DNA of 64,000 nt from Rothia sp. ZJ932 (GTDB taxonomy: Bacteria > Actinomycetota > Actinomycetes > Actinomycetales > Micrococcaceae): the NCBI RefSeq assembly GCF_016924835.1, contig NZ_CP070480.1:868001-932000 (forward strand). The letters are read 5' to 3'. A program made the position numbers and the translations under genes. Below are positions 44,152-53,885 of this stretch, in pieces (the first letter of the stretch is position 1; every line of letters begins with the position of its first letter). The notes under the pieces were generated by a model. That model was not told the origin of the DNA. It searched no databases and worked only from the letters and a program-made list of their open reading frames with translations.

Positions 44152-44379
44152 GGTGGTCGCAGGCTTATCAATGACCCTGATAAAACATATACACCCTTCG
44201 CACCAACTCCCACGGCGAAGGGCTTTTTTATAGGCGCTAAGTACCCAAAGCGTCACATGCCGGCACAGCTGGTATAAATGACACAAGATTATAAACAGGT
44301 TAGAGATAACGACCGCTGAGCTATCACACCGCACAGTACTAAAGCTTTTATCACTGACATCAATCAGCAAGGATGAAAC
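44152..44379 (+). promoter_or_regulatory. ilvBNC transcription attenuator region and leader
   Basis: After the leader peptide stop there is a small hairpin (ttatca 44165-44170 / tgataa 44178-44183), then the terminator cccttcgc/gcgaaggg with T6 (44194-44229). The segment tggtcgcagg (44154-44163) can pair imperfectly with the left arm of the terminator and could act as antiterminator when ribosomes stall in the leader. The rest, to 44379, has no further gene and ends at the ilvB ribosome binding site (AAGGA). Confidence 0.65.
44194..44229 (+). terminator. ilvBNC attenuator terminator
   Basis: cccttcgc (44194-44201), a 13-nt loop, gcgaaggg (44215-44222), then C and T6. It lies between the leader peptide and ilvB, so it is a conditional terminator. 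Confidence 0.78.
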
Positions 44380-46224
44380 ATGAGCACGGGATTACCAGGC
44401 ACTCCTGCGACAGTTGCATCGCACACTGGTGAGCGTCGAAACGCCGCGTCTGCAGCTACCTCGAAGCCCGCCGTAGAGCGCATGACGGGGTCACAGGCAA
44501 TTGTCCGCTCGCTTGAGGAGTTGGGCGTCACTTCAGTTTTCGGTTTGCCCGGTGGCGCTATTTTGCCCACATACGATCCGCTTCTTGATTCCACAAAGAT
44601 TAACCATATTCTCGTGCGCCACGAACAAGGCGCAGGTCATGCTGCTCAGGGGTATGCGGTATCAACCGGTGAAGTGGGAGTCTGCATTGCGACCTCTGGT
44701 CCCGGTGCAACGAACCTCCTCACCCCCTTGGCAGATGCGAACATGGACTCTGTGCCGATGGTGGCAATTACTGGTCAGGTTTCGTCAAAAGTTATTGGCA
44801 CTGACGCTTTCCAAGAAGCAGATATCGTGGGTATGACCATGCCCATCACCAAGCATTCTTTTATGGTGCGAGATGCCCAAGAAATTCCCCGTTGCATCGC
44901 AACAGCCTTCCACATTGCTGCAACTGGACGCCCCGGTCCGGTACTGGTTGATATTACCAAGGACGCGCAGCAGGGCATGATGGATTTCTCATGGCCCCCA
45001 GCCATCGATGTGCGCGGCTATCACCCGGTGACTCGAGGTCACTCCAAACAGATTCGTGAAGCTGCGCATTTGATTGCAGAGGCACAGCGTCCGGTGCTCT
45101 ACGTGGGTGGTGGTGTCACTCGCGCGGACGCGTCCGACGAATTGGCACAGCTCGCTGAGATTACCGGCGCACCGGTAGTAACCACCTTGACCTCACGCGG
45201 TGCATTCCCTGATTCTCATCCACAGAGTTTGGGCATGCCCGGTATGCATGGAACGGTGCCCGCGGTGACCGCTATGCAGAAATCAGATGTGCTGGTGGTC
45301 TTGGGTGCTCGGTTCGATGACCGCGTGACCGGTGTGGTTGACACTTTCGCCCCCGATGCCAAGGTCGTTCACATTGATATTGACCCCGCCGAAATCTCCA
45401 AGATTCGTTACGCAGATGTGCCGATCGTGGGCGATGTAAAATCTGTTCTGCCTGAGCTGAACGCAATCCTAAGCACCGAACTTGCTGGCTCCATGAGTGA
45501 TTTGAGTCCATGGTGGTCTGTTCTTGAGAAGTGGCGCAAAAACTTCCCACTGGGCTACAGCTCAACAGAGGACGGTCTGGGGCAGCCCCAGCACGTGATT
45601 GAACGCATCAGTGAAATGACAGGTCCTGACGCCTACTATGTGGCGGGCGTCGGTCAGCACCAGATGTGGTCAGCCCAGTTCATCAAGCACGAAAAACCCC
45701 GTCACTGGATCAACTCGGCAGGTCTGGGCACAATGGGTTACTCTGTTCCGGCAGCGATGGGCGTAAAAGTTGCTCATCCCGAAGCTGTAGTATGGGCAAT
45801 TGACGGCGACGGCTGCTTCCAGATGACCAACCAGGAGCTGGCAACCTGCGTTCAGAACAACATTCCCATCAAGGTAGCCATCATTAACAACTCGTCCTTG
45901 GGCATGGTGCGCCAGTGGCAGACCCTCTTCTACGATGGTCGCTACTCCAACACCCACCTCAACACCGGTGCTAACAGCGCTCGCATCCCCGATTTCGTCA
46001 AGCTGGCGGAGGCTTACGGTGCGGTGGGTCTGCGCTGCGAAAGCGATGATGAGGTAGATGCAACGATTGAGCAGGCTTTGGCTATCAACGATCGTCCTGT
46101 GGTGATTGATTTTACGGTTAGCCCCGATGCGATGGTGTGGCCGATGGTGCCTGCCGGAGTTTCAAACGATTTAATTCAGATTGCTAAAGAAACTTCACCC
46201 GACTTTGACCGAGAGGAAGTTTAG
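44380..46224 (+). CDS. ilvB: acetolactate synthase large subunit
   Basis: A ThDP- and FAD-dependent enzyme that makes acetolactate (valine/leucine) and acetohydroxybutyrate (isoleucine). The 614-residue protein shows the family features: [15 protein letters not shown], the catalytic glutamate in [31 protein letters not shown], and the ThDP/Mg motif from [15 protein letters not shown] to the [10 protein letters not shown] loop. The first 35 residues are a non-conserved extension. It is controlled by the attenuator upstream and followed by ilvN after 5 bp. Confidence 0.96.
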   Translation: MSTGLPGTPATVASHTGERRNAASAATSKPAVERMTGSQAIVRSLEELGVTSVFGLPGGAILPTYDPLLDSTKINHILVRHEQGAGHAAQGYAVSTGEVGVCIATSGPGATNLLTPLADANMDSVPMVAITGQVSSKVIGTDAFQEADIVGMTMPITKHSFMVRDAQEIPRCIATAFHIAATGRPGPVLVDITKDAQQGMMDFSWPPAIDVRGYHPVTRGHSKQIREAAHLIAEAQRPVLYVGGGVTRADASDELAQLAEITGAPVVTTLTSRGAFPDSHPQSLGMPGMHGTVPAVTAMQKSDVLVVLGARFDDRVTGVVDTFAPDAKVVHIDIDPAEISKIRYADVPIVGDVKSVLPELNAILSTELAGSMSDLSPWWSVLEKWRKNFPLGYSSTEDGLGQPQHVIERISEMTGPDAYYVAGVGQHQMWSAQFIKHEKPRHWINSAGLGTMGYSVPAAMGVKVAHPEAVVWAIDGDGCFQMTNQELATCVQNNIPIKVAIINNSSLGMVRQWQTLFYDGRYSNTHLNTGANSARIPDFVKLAEAYGAVGLRCESDDEVDATIEQALAINDRPVVIDFTVSPDAMVWPMVPAGVSNDLIQIAKETSPDFDREEV

Positions 46225-46229
46225 AAGTC

Positions 46230-46739
46230 ATGGCTCGTCATACTCTTTCAGTTTTGGTTGAAGACAAACCGGGCGTTTTGGCGCGTGTATCTGGGCTTTT
46301 CGCCCGCCGTATGTTCAACATTGATTCATTGGCAGTGGGGCACACTGAGGTTCCCGGTATTTCTCGTATCACGATTGTGGTTGATGCTGATGCGGCAATC
46401 CTTGAGCAGGTTACCAAGCAGCTCAATAAGCTGATTCATGTACTCAAGATTGTGGAGTTGCCCGCAGAAACTTCGGTGCAGCGCGATCACATTATGGTCA
46501 AGGTGCGTGCTGATATTGCGACCCGCTTGCAGGTGACTCAGGCAGCTGATTTGTTCCGCGCGTCCATTGTTGATGTCTCAACCGAGTCGGTGGTGATTGA
46601 ATCAACGGGTTCGGCTGAGAAGAATAACGCCCTGCTCGATGTGTTGGAACCTTTTGGTATTCGTGAGATTGTTCGTGCGGGTACTTTGGGGCTTGGGCGA
46701 GGTCCGCGGTCGATGAGTGAAAAGGCACTGCGCGGCTAA
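46230..46739 (+). CDS. ilvN: acetolactate synthase small (regulatory) subunit
   Basis: The regulatory subunit that confers valine feedback inhibition. The 169-residue protein starts with an ACT domain (HTLSVLVEDKPGVLARVSGL, FNIDSLAVGHTEVPGISRIT) and has the second conserved domain (RDHIMVKVRAD, FRASIVDVSTESVVIESTG). It lies 5 bp after ilvB with an own ribosome binding site (GAGGAAG), so both subunits are made together. Confidence 0.95.
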   Translation: MARHTLSVLVEDKPGVLARVSGLFARRMFNIDSLAVGHTEVPGISRITIVVDADAAILEQVTKQLNKLIHVLKIVELPAETSVQRDHIMVKVRADIATRLQVTQAADLFRASIVDVSTESVVIESTGSAEKNNALLDVLEPFGIREIVRAGTLGLGRGPRSMSEKALRG

Positions 46740-46881
46740 TGCCCATTATGTGAATGTAATGTTCACTATATAAGACGCTGTGGTGCCGGGCACCATCTCG
46801 CACCCAAAACCCCTATTATTGATTTCAGGTACATTGCTTTGATAAAAGCGCCTGAAAAACTATCAAGGAGAGAAACCTCTT

Positions 46882-47910
46882 ATGGCAGCAAAAATTTTCT
46901 ACAACGATGACGCTGATTTGGCAAACATTTCAGAGCGCCAGGTAGCCATCATCGGCTACGGCTCACAGGGTCATGCACACGCTCTTAACCTGCGCGATTC
47001 AGGTGTTGACGTACGTGTTGGTTTGGCTGAAGGCTCAAAGTCACGCGCTAAGGCAGAAGCCGAAGGTTTGCGCGTGCTGAACGTAGCAGACGCCGTTGCA
47101 GAAGCTGACCTCATCATGATTCTGGTTCCGGATCAGGTACAGGCTGAGGTCTACAAGAAGGATATCGCCCCCAACCTCTCCGAAGGCGATGCTCTATTTT
47201 TCGCTCACGGTTTCAACATCCGTTTCGGCTACATTGAAGCACCCGCTGGCGTTGACGTCGCAATGGTTGCGCCCAAAGGTCCCGGTCACACCGTTCGTCG
47301 TGAATTTGAAGCAGGACGCGGCGTCCCCGCCATCGTCGCTGTTGAAAAGAACGAGTCAGGCAAGGCTCTTGAGCTGGCACTGGCTTACGCTAAGGCAATG
47401 GGCGCAACTCGCGCAGGCGCTATCGAAACTACTTTCACTGAAGAAACCGAGACTGACCTGTTCGGTGAGCAGGCTGTGCTGTGCGGCGGTACCTCACAGC
47501 TCGTTCAGTACGGCTTCGAGGTTCTAACCGAAGCTGGCTACCAGCCTGAAATCGCCTACTTCGAGGTGCTGCACGAACTCAAGTTGATCGTTGATCTGAT
47601 GATTGAGGGTGGCATCGCCAAGCAGCGCTGGTCAATCTCAGACACCGCTGAGTACGGCGACTACGTTTCTGGTCCCCGCGTGATCTCACCCGAGGTCAAG
47701 GAGAACATGAAGGCTGTTCTTACCGATATTCAGGAAGGCGCTTTTGCGAAGCGTTTCATGGAAGATCAGGCTGCTGGCGCTCCCGAGTTCAAGGAACTGC
47801 GCGCCAAGGGTGAAGCTCACCCCATCGAGGCAACCGGTCGCGAACTACGTCAGCTCTTCTCCTGGAACAAGGCTGCTGATGACTACACCGAAGGTAGCGT
47901 AGCCCGCTAA
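46882..47910 (+). CDS. ilvC: ketol-acid reductoisomerase
   Basis: Isomerises and reduces acetolactate with NADPH, the second step of branched-chain synthesis. The 342 residues match the class I length. The nucleotide motif [20 protein letters not shown] is present, and the metal-site region includes [14 protein letters not shown] and the C-terminal RFMEDQ. The 142-bp gap after ilvN has a small GC palindrome (46781-46795) but no T-run, so read-through from ilvBN is likely; an additional promoter before ilvC is possible. Confidence 0.96.
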   Translation: MAAKIFYNDDADLANISERQVAIIGYGSQGHAHALNLRDSGVDVRVGLAEGSKSRAKAEAEGLRVLNVADAVAEADLIMILVPDQVQAEVYKKDIAPNLSEGDALFFAHGFNIRFGYIEAPAGVDVAMVAPKGPGHTVRREFEAGRGVPAIVAVEKNESGKALELALAYAKAMGATRAGAIETTFTEETETDLFGEQAVLCGGTSQLVQYGFEVLTEAGYQPEIAYFEVLHELKLIVDLMIEGGIAKQRWSISDTAEYGDYVSGPRVISPEVKENMKAVLTDIQEGAFAKRFMEDQAAGAPEFKELRAKGEAHPIEATGRELRQLFSWNKAADDYTEGSVAR

Positions 47911-48274
47911 ATTCAGTTTTATTGATGCTGTCATGATGCACCGCCGAGACCCCGTAGAAATTCTGCGGGTGCTCGGCGGTGTTCTTGCACCGGTTACTTG
48001 CCTTCATAGAACAAGAGGTAACCGCTGGGCAACTGTTACATATTTTTAACCGTTCGCACCAATCAATGTTTATTGTCTGTGCCATTTTGGTGGCACAATA
48101 GAACCAATCCCACAGGTGTGTGCGTTGGCCGTAAATGGTGAACCGATGCAAACTCTCTGTAGCGAAGCGCGCCCTGTGTTTCGCGTCCCTTCCCAGCGCT
48201 GCGGCTCATAAAGCTACCTCAGCGCGCGGCATCGCAAGAGACTTCTTACCCAAGATTTTCTAAGGAACACTCCC
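47911..48274 (+). other. gene-free stretch between ilvC and serA
   Basis: These 364 bp hold a long hairpin (47939-47981) that probably ends ilvBNC, a small hairpin around 48077-48096 (tgtgcca/tggcaca), and the unmarked promoter of serA. I see no open frame with a ribosome binding site; a 21-codon frame from 48146 (MQTLCSEARP...) has no obvious sensor residues and is not called. Confidence 0.6.
47939..47986 (+). terminator. probable terminator of ilvBNC
   Basis: caccgccgag (47939-47948) pairs with ctcggcggtg (47972-47981), and the inner bases continue the stem with G-T pairs. The T-run is weak (TTCTT), so efficiency is uncertain. Confidence 0.65.
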
Positions 48275-49870
48275 GTGACTGAAAAACCCGTTGTACTGAT
48301 CGCTGAAGAACTTTCCCCCGCTACCATTGAAGCGTTGGGTTCTGATTTTGAAATCCGCACCACTGACGGGGCTGACCGCACCCAGCTTTTGTCAGCAATT
48401 GCTGATGTCGATGCGATTTTGGTGCGATCAGCTACCCAGGTTGATGCTGAGGCTATCGCTGCTGCCCACAAGCTCAAAGTGATTGCCCGCGCTGGTGTGG
48501 GCTTGGACAACATCGATATCAAGGCAGCTACCGCAGCTGGCGTGATGGTTGTTAACGCGCCCACCTCCAACGTCATTTCAGCGGCAGAGCTTACGGTCGG
48601 GCACATTCTGGGGCTTGCCCGCAATATTTCAGCGGCAGACCGTTCTATGAAGCAGGGGGAGTGGAAGCGTTCACTGTATTCGGGTACCGAGTTGTATGAG
48701 AAGACCATTGGCATTATCGGTCTGGGGCGCATTGGCGCCTTGGTGGCAGAGCGTCTGAAAGCTTTTGGCACCGAGATCATTGCCTACGATCCCTTTGTGA
48801 CCGCAGCCCGCGCTTCTCAGGTTGGCGCTCAGCTGGTTGAACTTGATGAGCTCATTGAGCGCAGCGATTTTATTACTATTCATATGCCTCGCACTCCCGA
48901 AACCTTGGGCATGATTAACGCCGATGCTTTTGCCAAGATGAAGAACAGCGCCTGCGTCGTTAACGTGGCACGTGGCGGTTTGATTGATGAAGCTGATCTT
49001 GACGCTGCTTTGCGTGCCGGTGAGATTGCCGGTGCGGCTATTGACGTTTACGTGAAAGAGCCCGCTAAGAACGTGCCCTTTATCGAACTCGATAACGTGG
49101 TGGCAACCCCTCACCTGGGCGCTTCAACTGCTGAGGCTCAGGAGAAGGCAGGCATCTCGGTGGCTCGTTCGGTGCGCTTGGCTCTTGAGGGAGATTTGGT
49201 GCCGGACGCGGTTAATATCGCTGGTGGCGCTATTGATAAGGACGTGCGACCGGGTGTTCCTCTTGCCGAAAAGCTCGGACGCATTCTCACTGCCCTGGGC
49301 GAAGATGAGGCTCTTGCTCGCGTTGAAGTGAAGATCGCCGGCGAGATTGCTACCAAGGACGTCACCTCCCTCAAGTTGTCAGCACTCAAGGGCGTCTTTA
49401 CCGATGTTGTTTCTGACAAAGTCTCGTATGTGAACGCACCCGTCATTGCAGAGCAGCGCGGAGTAGATGTTGATTTGGTAACCACCGCTGAAACTGACTA
49501 CTTTCGCAACGAAACTATTTTGACCGGCGCGCTGAGCAACGGAGACAACGTGAGTGTGGGCGGTACGGTGACCGGACCCAAGCACATTATCAAGCTGACT
49601 AGTATCAACGGTTACGACCTTGAAACGCCTATCACTGATTACATGCTGATTCTTGAATACGAGGATCGTCCTGGCATCATTGCTGCGATGGGTACCCTAT
49701 TGGGTACCGCGTCCATCAACATCGCGGGTATGCAGGTTTCTCGTAGCGAGAAGAATAAGCGTGCTGTCTCAGTGCTCTCACTCGATTCAGCAGTACCGCA
49801 CGAGGTAGTGGAGTCAATCCGCAAGGTTGTTAACGCAAACCGCGCAGCGCACATCAATTTGGCTGACTAA
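48275..49870 (+). CDS. serA: D-3-phosphoglycerate dehydrogenase
   Basis: The first enzyme of serine synthesis. The 531-residue protein is the long form: an NAD-binding catalytic part (IGLGRIGALVAERL; HMPRTPETLGMI; NVARGGLIDEADL; ATPHLGAST) followed by an intervening domain of about 140 residues and a C-terminal ACT domain (MLILEYEDRPGIIAAMGTLLG), which gives serine feedback in related enzymes. The start is a GTG with TAAGGA upstream. It is in its own transcription unit. Confidence 0.95.
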   Translation: MTEKPVVLIAEELSPATIEALGSDFEIRTTDGADRTQLLSAIADVDAILVRSATQVDAEAIAAAHKLKVIARAGVGLDNIDIKAATAAGVMVVNAPTSNVISAAELTVGHILGLARNISAADRSMKQGEWKRSLYSGTELYEKTIGIIGLGRIGALVAERLKAFGTEIIAYDPFVTAARASQVGAQLVELDELIERSDFITIHMPRTPETLGMINADAFAKMKNSACVVNVARGGLIDEADLDAALRAGEIAGAAIDVYVKEPAKNVPFIELDNVVATPHLGASTAEAQEKAGISVARSVRLALEGDLVPDAVNIAGGAIDKDVRPGVPLAEKLGRILTALGEDEALARVEVKIAGEIATKDVTSLKLSALKGVFTDVVSDKVSYVNAPVIAEQRGVDVDLVTTAETDYFRNETILTGALSNGDNVSVGGTVTGPKHIIKLTSINGYDLETPITDYMLILEYEDRPGIIAAMGTLLGTASINIAGMQVSRSEKNKRAVSVLSLDSAVPHEVVESIRKVVNANRAAHINLAD

Positions 49871-49928
49871 GCTGCCACCAACAGCTGCACTACATTCAAC
49901 CAAGACCTAAACCGAGAACAATGAGCGT

Positions 49929-49995
49929 GAAACCGCAGTCTCACCCTTCGCCGAGTACTAGCTCACTGTGCGGGGTATAGACTGCGGTTTCCTTC
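49929..49995. terminator. inverted repeat between serA and metG
   Basis: A 13-bp perfect inverted repeat (49929-49941 and 49979-49991) with a 37-nt loop, ending in TTTCCTT. It probably ends serA transcription. Confidence 0.6.
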
Positions 49996-50052
49996 TGCCA
50001 TGGGTGAGACTCTAAATAGGGCTTTACCTGCTTTTTCGGTAAAGTTGGGTGT

Positions 50053-51594
50053 ATGACTTCAGAACCTTTTTACATCACTACCGCCATTGCTTACCCCAAT
50101 GGAGACCCCCACATCGGGCACGCTTACGAGCACATTGCCACCGATGTGATGGCACGCTTTAAACGCCTGGACGGTTTCAACGTTCGTTTTCTGACCGGCA
50201 CCGATGAACACGGTCAGAAGATGCAGACTACCGCCGCGAAATTGGGGATGACTGCTAAAGAACTGGCTGATCAGAATGCTGCTCGTTTTAAGGCGATGGA
50301 TGATGCCCTAGGTATCTCGTATGACCGTTACATTCGTACTACTGATGCTGATCATTACACTGCATCCCAGGCGATCTGGAAGCGTATGGAAGAAGCCGGT
50401 GACATTTATCTTGACAAGTATGCTGGCTGGTACTCGGTACGTGATGAGGCATTTTACGCTGAGGATGAGACTGAGGTGCGTGATGGCGTACGCTATGCCA
50501 GCTCAACCGGTACCGAGGTAGAATGGACTGAAGAGGAGTCATATTTCTTCCGTCTGTCGAAGTACGCTGATCGCCTCAAAGAGCTGTATGCTACTGAGGG
50601 TTTTGTCTACCCCGAATCTCGCCGTAACGAGCTTGCCGGGTTCATGAAAGACGGGCTGACTGACCTATCTATCTCTCGCACCAGCTTTGACTGGGGTGTG
50701 CCTGTGCCCGGTAACGAAAAGCACGTCATGTACGTGTGGGTGGACGCGCTCACCAACTACCTGACCGGTGTTGGTTTCCCCGACACCGATAGCGAGCTGT
50801 TCACTACGTTCTGGCCCGCAAACTACCACGTCATTGGTAAAGATATTTCCCGCTTCCACGCTATTTACTGGCCTGCTTTCCTCTGGTCGGCGGGTATCGA
50901 GCTGCCCAAGCGCGTCTTCGCACACGGTTTCTTGCTGGTAGACGGTGAAAAGATGTCAAAATCCGTGGGCAACGTGGTTGATCCCAACGACTTGGTGAAG
51001 TCCTTCGGTTTGGATCAGGTGCGTTTCTTCCTCCTGCGCGAGGTAACCTTCGGTCAGGACGGTTCTTACTCAGCAGAAGCGATTAAGAGCCGCATTAACT
51101 CTGATCTGGCAAATGATCTGGGCAACTTGGCGCAGCGCTCGCTGTCGATGGTTGCTAAGAACTGCGAGGGTAAGGTACCTGCTCACGGTGAGTTCGCCGC
51201 CGAAGACACCGCGATGTTAGAGGCAGCCTATAACCTGTACACCCCCGTCCGCGCGGACTGCGAGGATCTTGCTTTCCATAAGGCATTGGAGCGCATCTGG
51301 CAGGTTATTGCTGAAGCAAACCGCTACTTCACCGCGCAGGAGCCTTGGAAACTGCGTAAAACTGACCTCGAACGTATGAATACCGTTCTTTACGTCACTG
51401 CCGAAGTTCTGCGCGTGGTCGCAACCCTGGTTCAGCCGATCATGCCCGAATCGATGGGTAAGTTACTTGACCTTTTGGCCGTCTCAGAAGAGAACCGCGT
51501 GTTCGCGGCTCTGGAGAACAAGCTGACGGTTGGTGCCGAGCTACCCGCACCGTCACCGGTCTTCCCTCGTTATGAGGAACCTAAGGATGCCTAA
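50053..51594 (+). CDS. metG: methionyl-tRNA synthetase
   Basis: Class I aminoacyl-tRNA synthetase. The 513-residue protein has HIGH (residues 20-23) in [17 protein letters not shown] and KMSKS (residues 300-304), then the anticodon-binding helical domain. There is no C-terminal dimerisation domain and no CxxC zinc knuckle of the longer type. TAAAGT lies 7 nt before the ATG and no ribosome binding site is seen, so the mRNA may be leaderless. No T-box or other riboswitch is evident in the leader. Confidence 0.95.
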   Translation: MTSEPFYITTAIAYPNGDPHIGHAYEHIATDVMARFKRLDGFNVRFLTGTDEHGQKMQTTAAKLGMTAKELADQNAARFKAMDDALGISYDRYIRTTDADHYTASQAIWKRMEEAGDIYLDKYAGWYSVRDEAFYAEDETEVRDGVRYASSTGTEVEWTEEESYFFRLSKYADRLKELYATEGFVYPESRRNELAGFMKDGLTDLSISRTSFDWGVPVPGNEKHVMYVWVDALTNYLTGVGFPDTDSELFTTFWPANYHVIGKDISRFHAIYWPAFLWSAGIELPKRVFAHGFLLVDGEKMSKSVGNVVDPNDLVKSFGLDQVRFFLLREVTFGQDGSYSAEAIKSRINSDLANDLGNLAQRSLSMVAKNCEGKVPAHGEFAAEDTAMLEAAYNLYTPVRADCEDLAFHKALERIWQVIAEANRYFTAQEPWKLRKTDLERMNTVLYVTAEVLRVVATLVQPIMPESMGKLLDLLAVSEENRVFAALENKLTVGAELPAPSPVFPRYEEPKDA

Positions 51595-51675
51595 AACTCT
51601 TAAGAGTTTTACAACCAGCAAAGAGGTGCGGTCTGGGCACTGCGCGTCCTTTGTGTAGTTTAGAGACTACTTAAA

Positions 51676-51713
51676 GCGAAAAGCTGCACCGGTCGGTGCA
51701 GCTTTTCGCGTAG
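51676..51713. terminator. bidirectional terminator after metG
   Basis: The arms gcgaaaagctgcacc (51676-51690) and ggtgcagcttttcgc (51695-51709) form a perfect 15-bp stem between the convergent metG and the minus-strand hydrolase. Confidence 0.75.
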
Positions 51714-51716
51714 TTA

Positions 51717-52763
51717 CTAGACCCAGCCCAGGCGGGTGAGCTGAGCTGAAATCATGTGGGAAATCACGAGATATCCCCAACCATTGAGGTGGAAGTAATC
51801 ATCGGCGTAGAGCGATCGCGGGGCGTTACCAGCATCGAAATCTTTGCGGTCATCATCTGACTTCCACACATCAGAACCAGCTAAGTCACCGTAGCGTAGC
51901 CAGGGTTCCTGGGAACGAATGCGCAGCCAACCCATGGTGTCGAGGTAGCGGTCCCCGTAGGTGTTAGCTGCCCAGGTGTTGTACGCATTAACTTGGGCAA
52001 GCTGCTCAGAATCAGGGGATTGCTTAGCTGAGGGGTAGTGGCCCATCACCAAAGTGGTTTCGGGGGCAACTGATATTGCCGCCTCTGTGTCTTCCTGCAG
52101 CTTCGCCAGATTCTTTAGATTGTTACGACCAATCTGAATAAGGTGGTGGGACGCGCGAGAAATCATCTCCTGGCGGGAATGGAAATCTGTGGCGATGCCC
52201 GCCGGCGCGTAGCGTTCTTCACCGTTGACCAAACGGAAGAAACGGAGCTGACCCTTAACGCCGTCAGCAGCCGAAAGCACACCGGGGATATCCTGCACGT
52301 AACCGGGGAATACCGTATGGGGGTTCCACTCGGTAGTAGTTGAAGGGTCTACATCGACCATCACAGAACCAGAAGCCGGAATCATATCGTTGGGGAAAAC
52401 CAAGCGGTAACGGTATGCCTTAACACCGCGGCGGGCAAGAATATTTGACGAAATCTCACCGCTGCGTCCAAAATTCAGTACCTCGATACCGTTAAGAGCT
52501 TTCAATGACGTCTCGATGCGAGCGTCTAACCCCTTGGGCACACCCTGAGCAACGTGCAAGTTTTCAATAGTTGAGCTACCCCACAAGGCCAAAGAAAAAC
52601 CCTTGGGTGACTGGTATGAAAACTGAGGGGTCTCAATGACTTCCTCGGCGGTAGCTTTGGTGGCAGATGCAGCGGCAACGCCCACGCCTGTTGCCAAAGC
52701 ACCAAGCATCAAGGCTCGGCGAGAGGTTGTTAGGGCCGGTGCTGGCAAATCAGCAGAAGTCAT
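51717..52763 (-). CDS. Tat-exported SGNH/GDSL-like hydrolase
   Basis: A 348-residue exported protein. The N-terminus has a twin-arginine motif (TSRRALML) and a hydrophobic stretch ending near residue 40. The mature part has SGNH-like blocks: FSLALWGSSTIEN as block I (serine in a GSS instead of the usual GDS context), IGRNNL as block III and DYFHLNGWGY as block V with the catalytic Asp-x-x-His. Candidate roles are acyl or polysaccharide esterase at the cell surface; the substrate is unknown. Confidence 0.72.
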   Translation of the reverse strand: MTSADLPAPALTTSRRALMLGALATGVGVAAASATKATAEEVIETPQFSYQSPKGFSLALWGSSTIENLHVAQGVPKGLDARIETSLKALNGIEVLNFGRSGEISSNILARRGVKAYRYRLVFPNDMIPASGSVMVDVDPSTTTEWNPHTVFPGYVQDIPGVLSAADGVKGQLRFFRLVNGEERYAPAGIATDFHSRQEMISRASHHLIQIGRNNLKNLAKLQEDTEAAISVAPETTLVMGHYPSAKQSPDSEQLAQVNAYNTWAANTYGDRYLDTMGWLRIRSQEPWLRYGDLAGSDVWKSDDDRKDFDAGNAPRSLYADDYFHLNGWGYLVISHMISAQLTRLGWV

Positions 52764-52887
52764 AAGCGTGAATCTTGCTCCGTGATCAAAAAGTACAAAA
52801 ATGCAACGAAATCCGTTGGCAGATAACCAGTGTAGTGTGTAAGACTATACGAAAGATACGTCCTGAAGGTGGAGTTTGTCGGTAACA

Positions 52888-53805
52888 ATGGTCACGTCCT
52901 CTTTTATTGTGCGCTCTCTTACTGTATTGGGTTTGCTGGTGGTCGCCGGGTGCTCCTCCGCACCCGAAAACCTCAACGATCTCGAACCAGTTGATAAGGT
53001 CAATGAGAAGAACCTTGAGCAACTCACCTCGTGGATTTTCCCACCCGAAGAAGCTGAGAAAGCTCGCGCTGCTTTTATCGAGCGATGCGTTGCTGCCAAC
53101 GGCGGCGGAACCTACACCATAGCCGATGCCCAACAGAACACCCTCGAAGGAATTCTCGGCACCGGTTTCACCGTCAAAGAAGCAGATAAACACGGCTACG
53201 AACTAGCTAACGCTGGTGCAAGAGACGGGCTTGCTAACTCTGATACAGCGGGTAGATCAGCCTATTTTGGTAACTCAAAACTAGGCACCGTTGAGACCTC
53301 ACTTCTGGGGTATTCCTCAGGAAAAATTGCTGCTAACAGTTGCCTTGCTCAGAGCTTCCAATACATCTACGGTAGCGTCGAAGATGGTCTCAAAGCTGCT
53401 GAACTTGCTCCATCCTTCGGGCGAGCCGTGCGCGATGAAGTACTCGATGATGAAAAGTACAAAGACCTCCAAAACCGGTGGGCAACCTGCATGAGCGAAA
53501 AAGGGTTCTCAGATATCTCAGATACCGCCCAGGCACCCGCTCACGCTAACAGCCACCTGCCCAAAGAGCAGAAAAAAATCGCAATTGCTGATGCCACCTG
53601 CCGCCACAACGTAGACTTCGACGCTCAAGTATCTGATATTTCCCAGCGTTACTTCGCCAGCATCTACGAACGCGTCAAAAATGTGGGCGACGAGCTTGAA
53701 AAAATCCACGATCAAGCAGCCAAAAACGTTGAGGCAGATAAAACTGACCCCAAAGACAGCTCGCCGATTGAGCTTCAACCCACACCCACCGCGTCCGCAT
53801 CATAA
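52888..53805 (+). CDS. secreted lipoprotein, function unknown
   Basis: A 305-residue protein with a signal peptide ending in the lipobox VVAGC, so it should be anchored to the outer face of the membrane. The mature part is helical, acidic and has four cysteines spread through it (ERCVAA, NSCLAQ, ATCMSE, ATCRHN) that could form two disulfides, and a disordered Pro/Thr/Ser tail. I do not recognise the family. The start is most likely the ATG at 52888; a TTG at 52876 is possible. It is divergent from the SGNH hydrolase gene. Confidence 0.72.
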   Translation: MVTSSFIVRSLTVLGLLVVAGCSSAPENLNDLEPVDKVNEKNLEQLTSWIFPPEEAEKARAAFIERCVAANGGGTYTIADAQQNTLEGILGTGFTVKEADKHGYELANAGARDGLANSDTAGRSAYFGNSKLGTVETSLLGYSSGKIAANSCLAQSFQYIYGSVEDGLKAAELAPSFGRAVRDEVLDDEKYKDLQNRWATCMSEKGFSDISDTAQAPAHANSHLPKEQKKIAIADATCRHNVDFDAQVSDISQRYFASIYERVKNVGDELEKIHDQAAKNVEADKTDPKDSSPIELQPTPTASAS

Positions 53806-53849
53806 AAACACCCCGAGCGCCTAGCATGTGTGCATCGTGAGACGCTGGT

Positions 53850-53879
53850 CTGACAGATGAATAGAAATAGGGCTAATCT
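53850..53879 (+). promoter_or_regulatory. thrC promoter
   Basis: CTGACA (53850-53855), an 18-bp spacer and TAATCT (53874-53879), which ends 6 nt before the thrC ATG. No ribosome binding site is present, so a leaderless mRNA is likely. Confidence 0.6.
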
Positions 53880-53885
53880 TGTTCT

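Noticed and set aside
48100-48274. Leader peptide or riboswitch before serA.
   Set aside because: The 21-codon frame has only a few Ser/Cys codons, no following terminator and no recognisable riboswitch core.
49990-50052. T-box or SAM-type leader before metG.
   Set aside because: The gap is too short for these elements and the promoter seems to sit next to the start codon.
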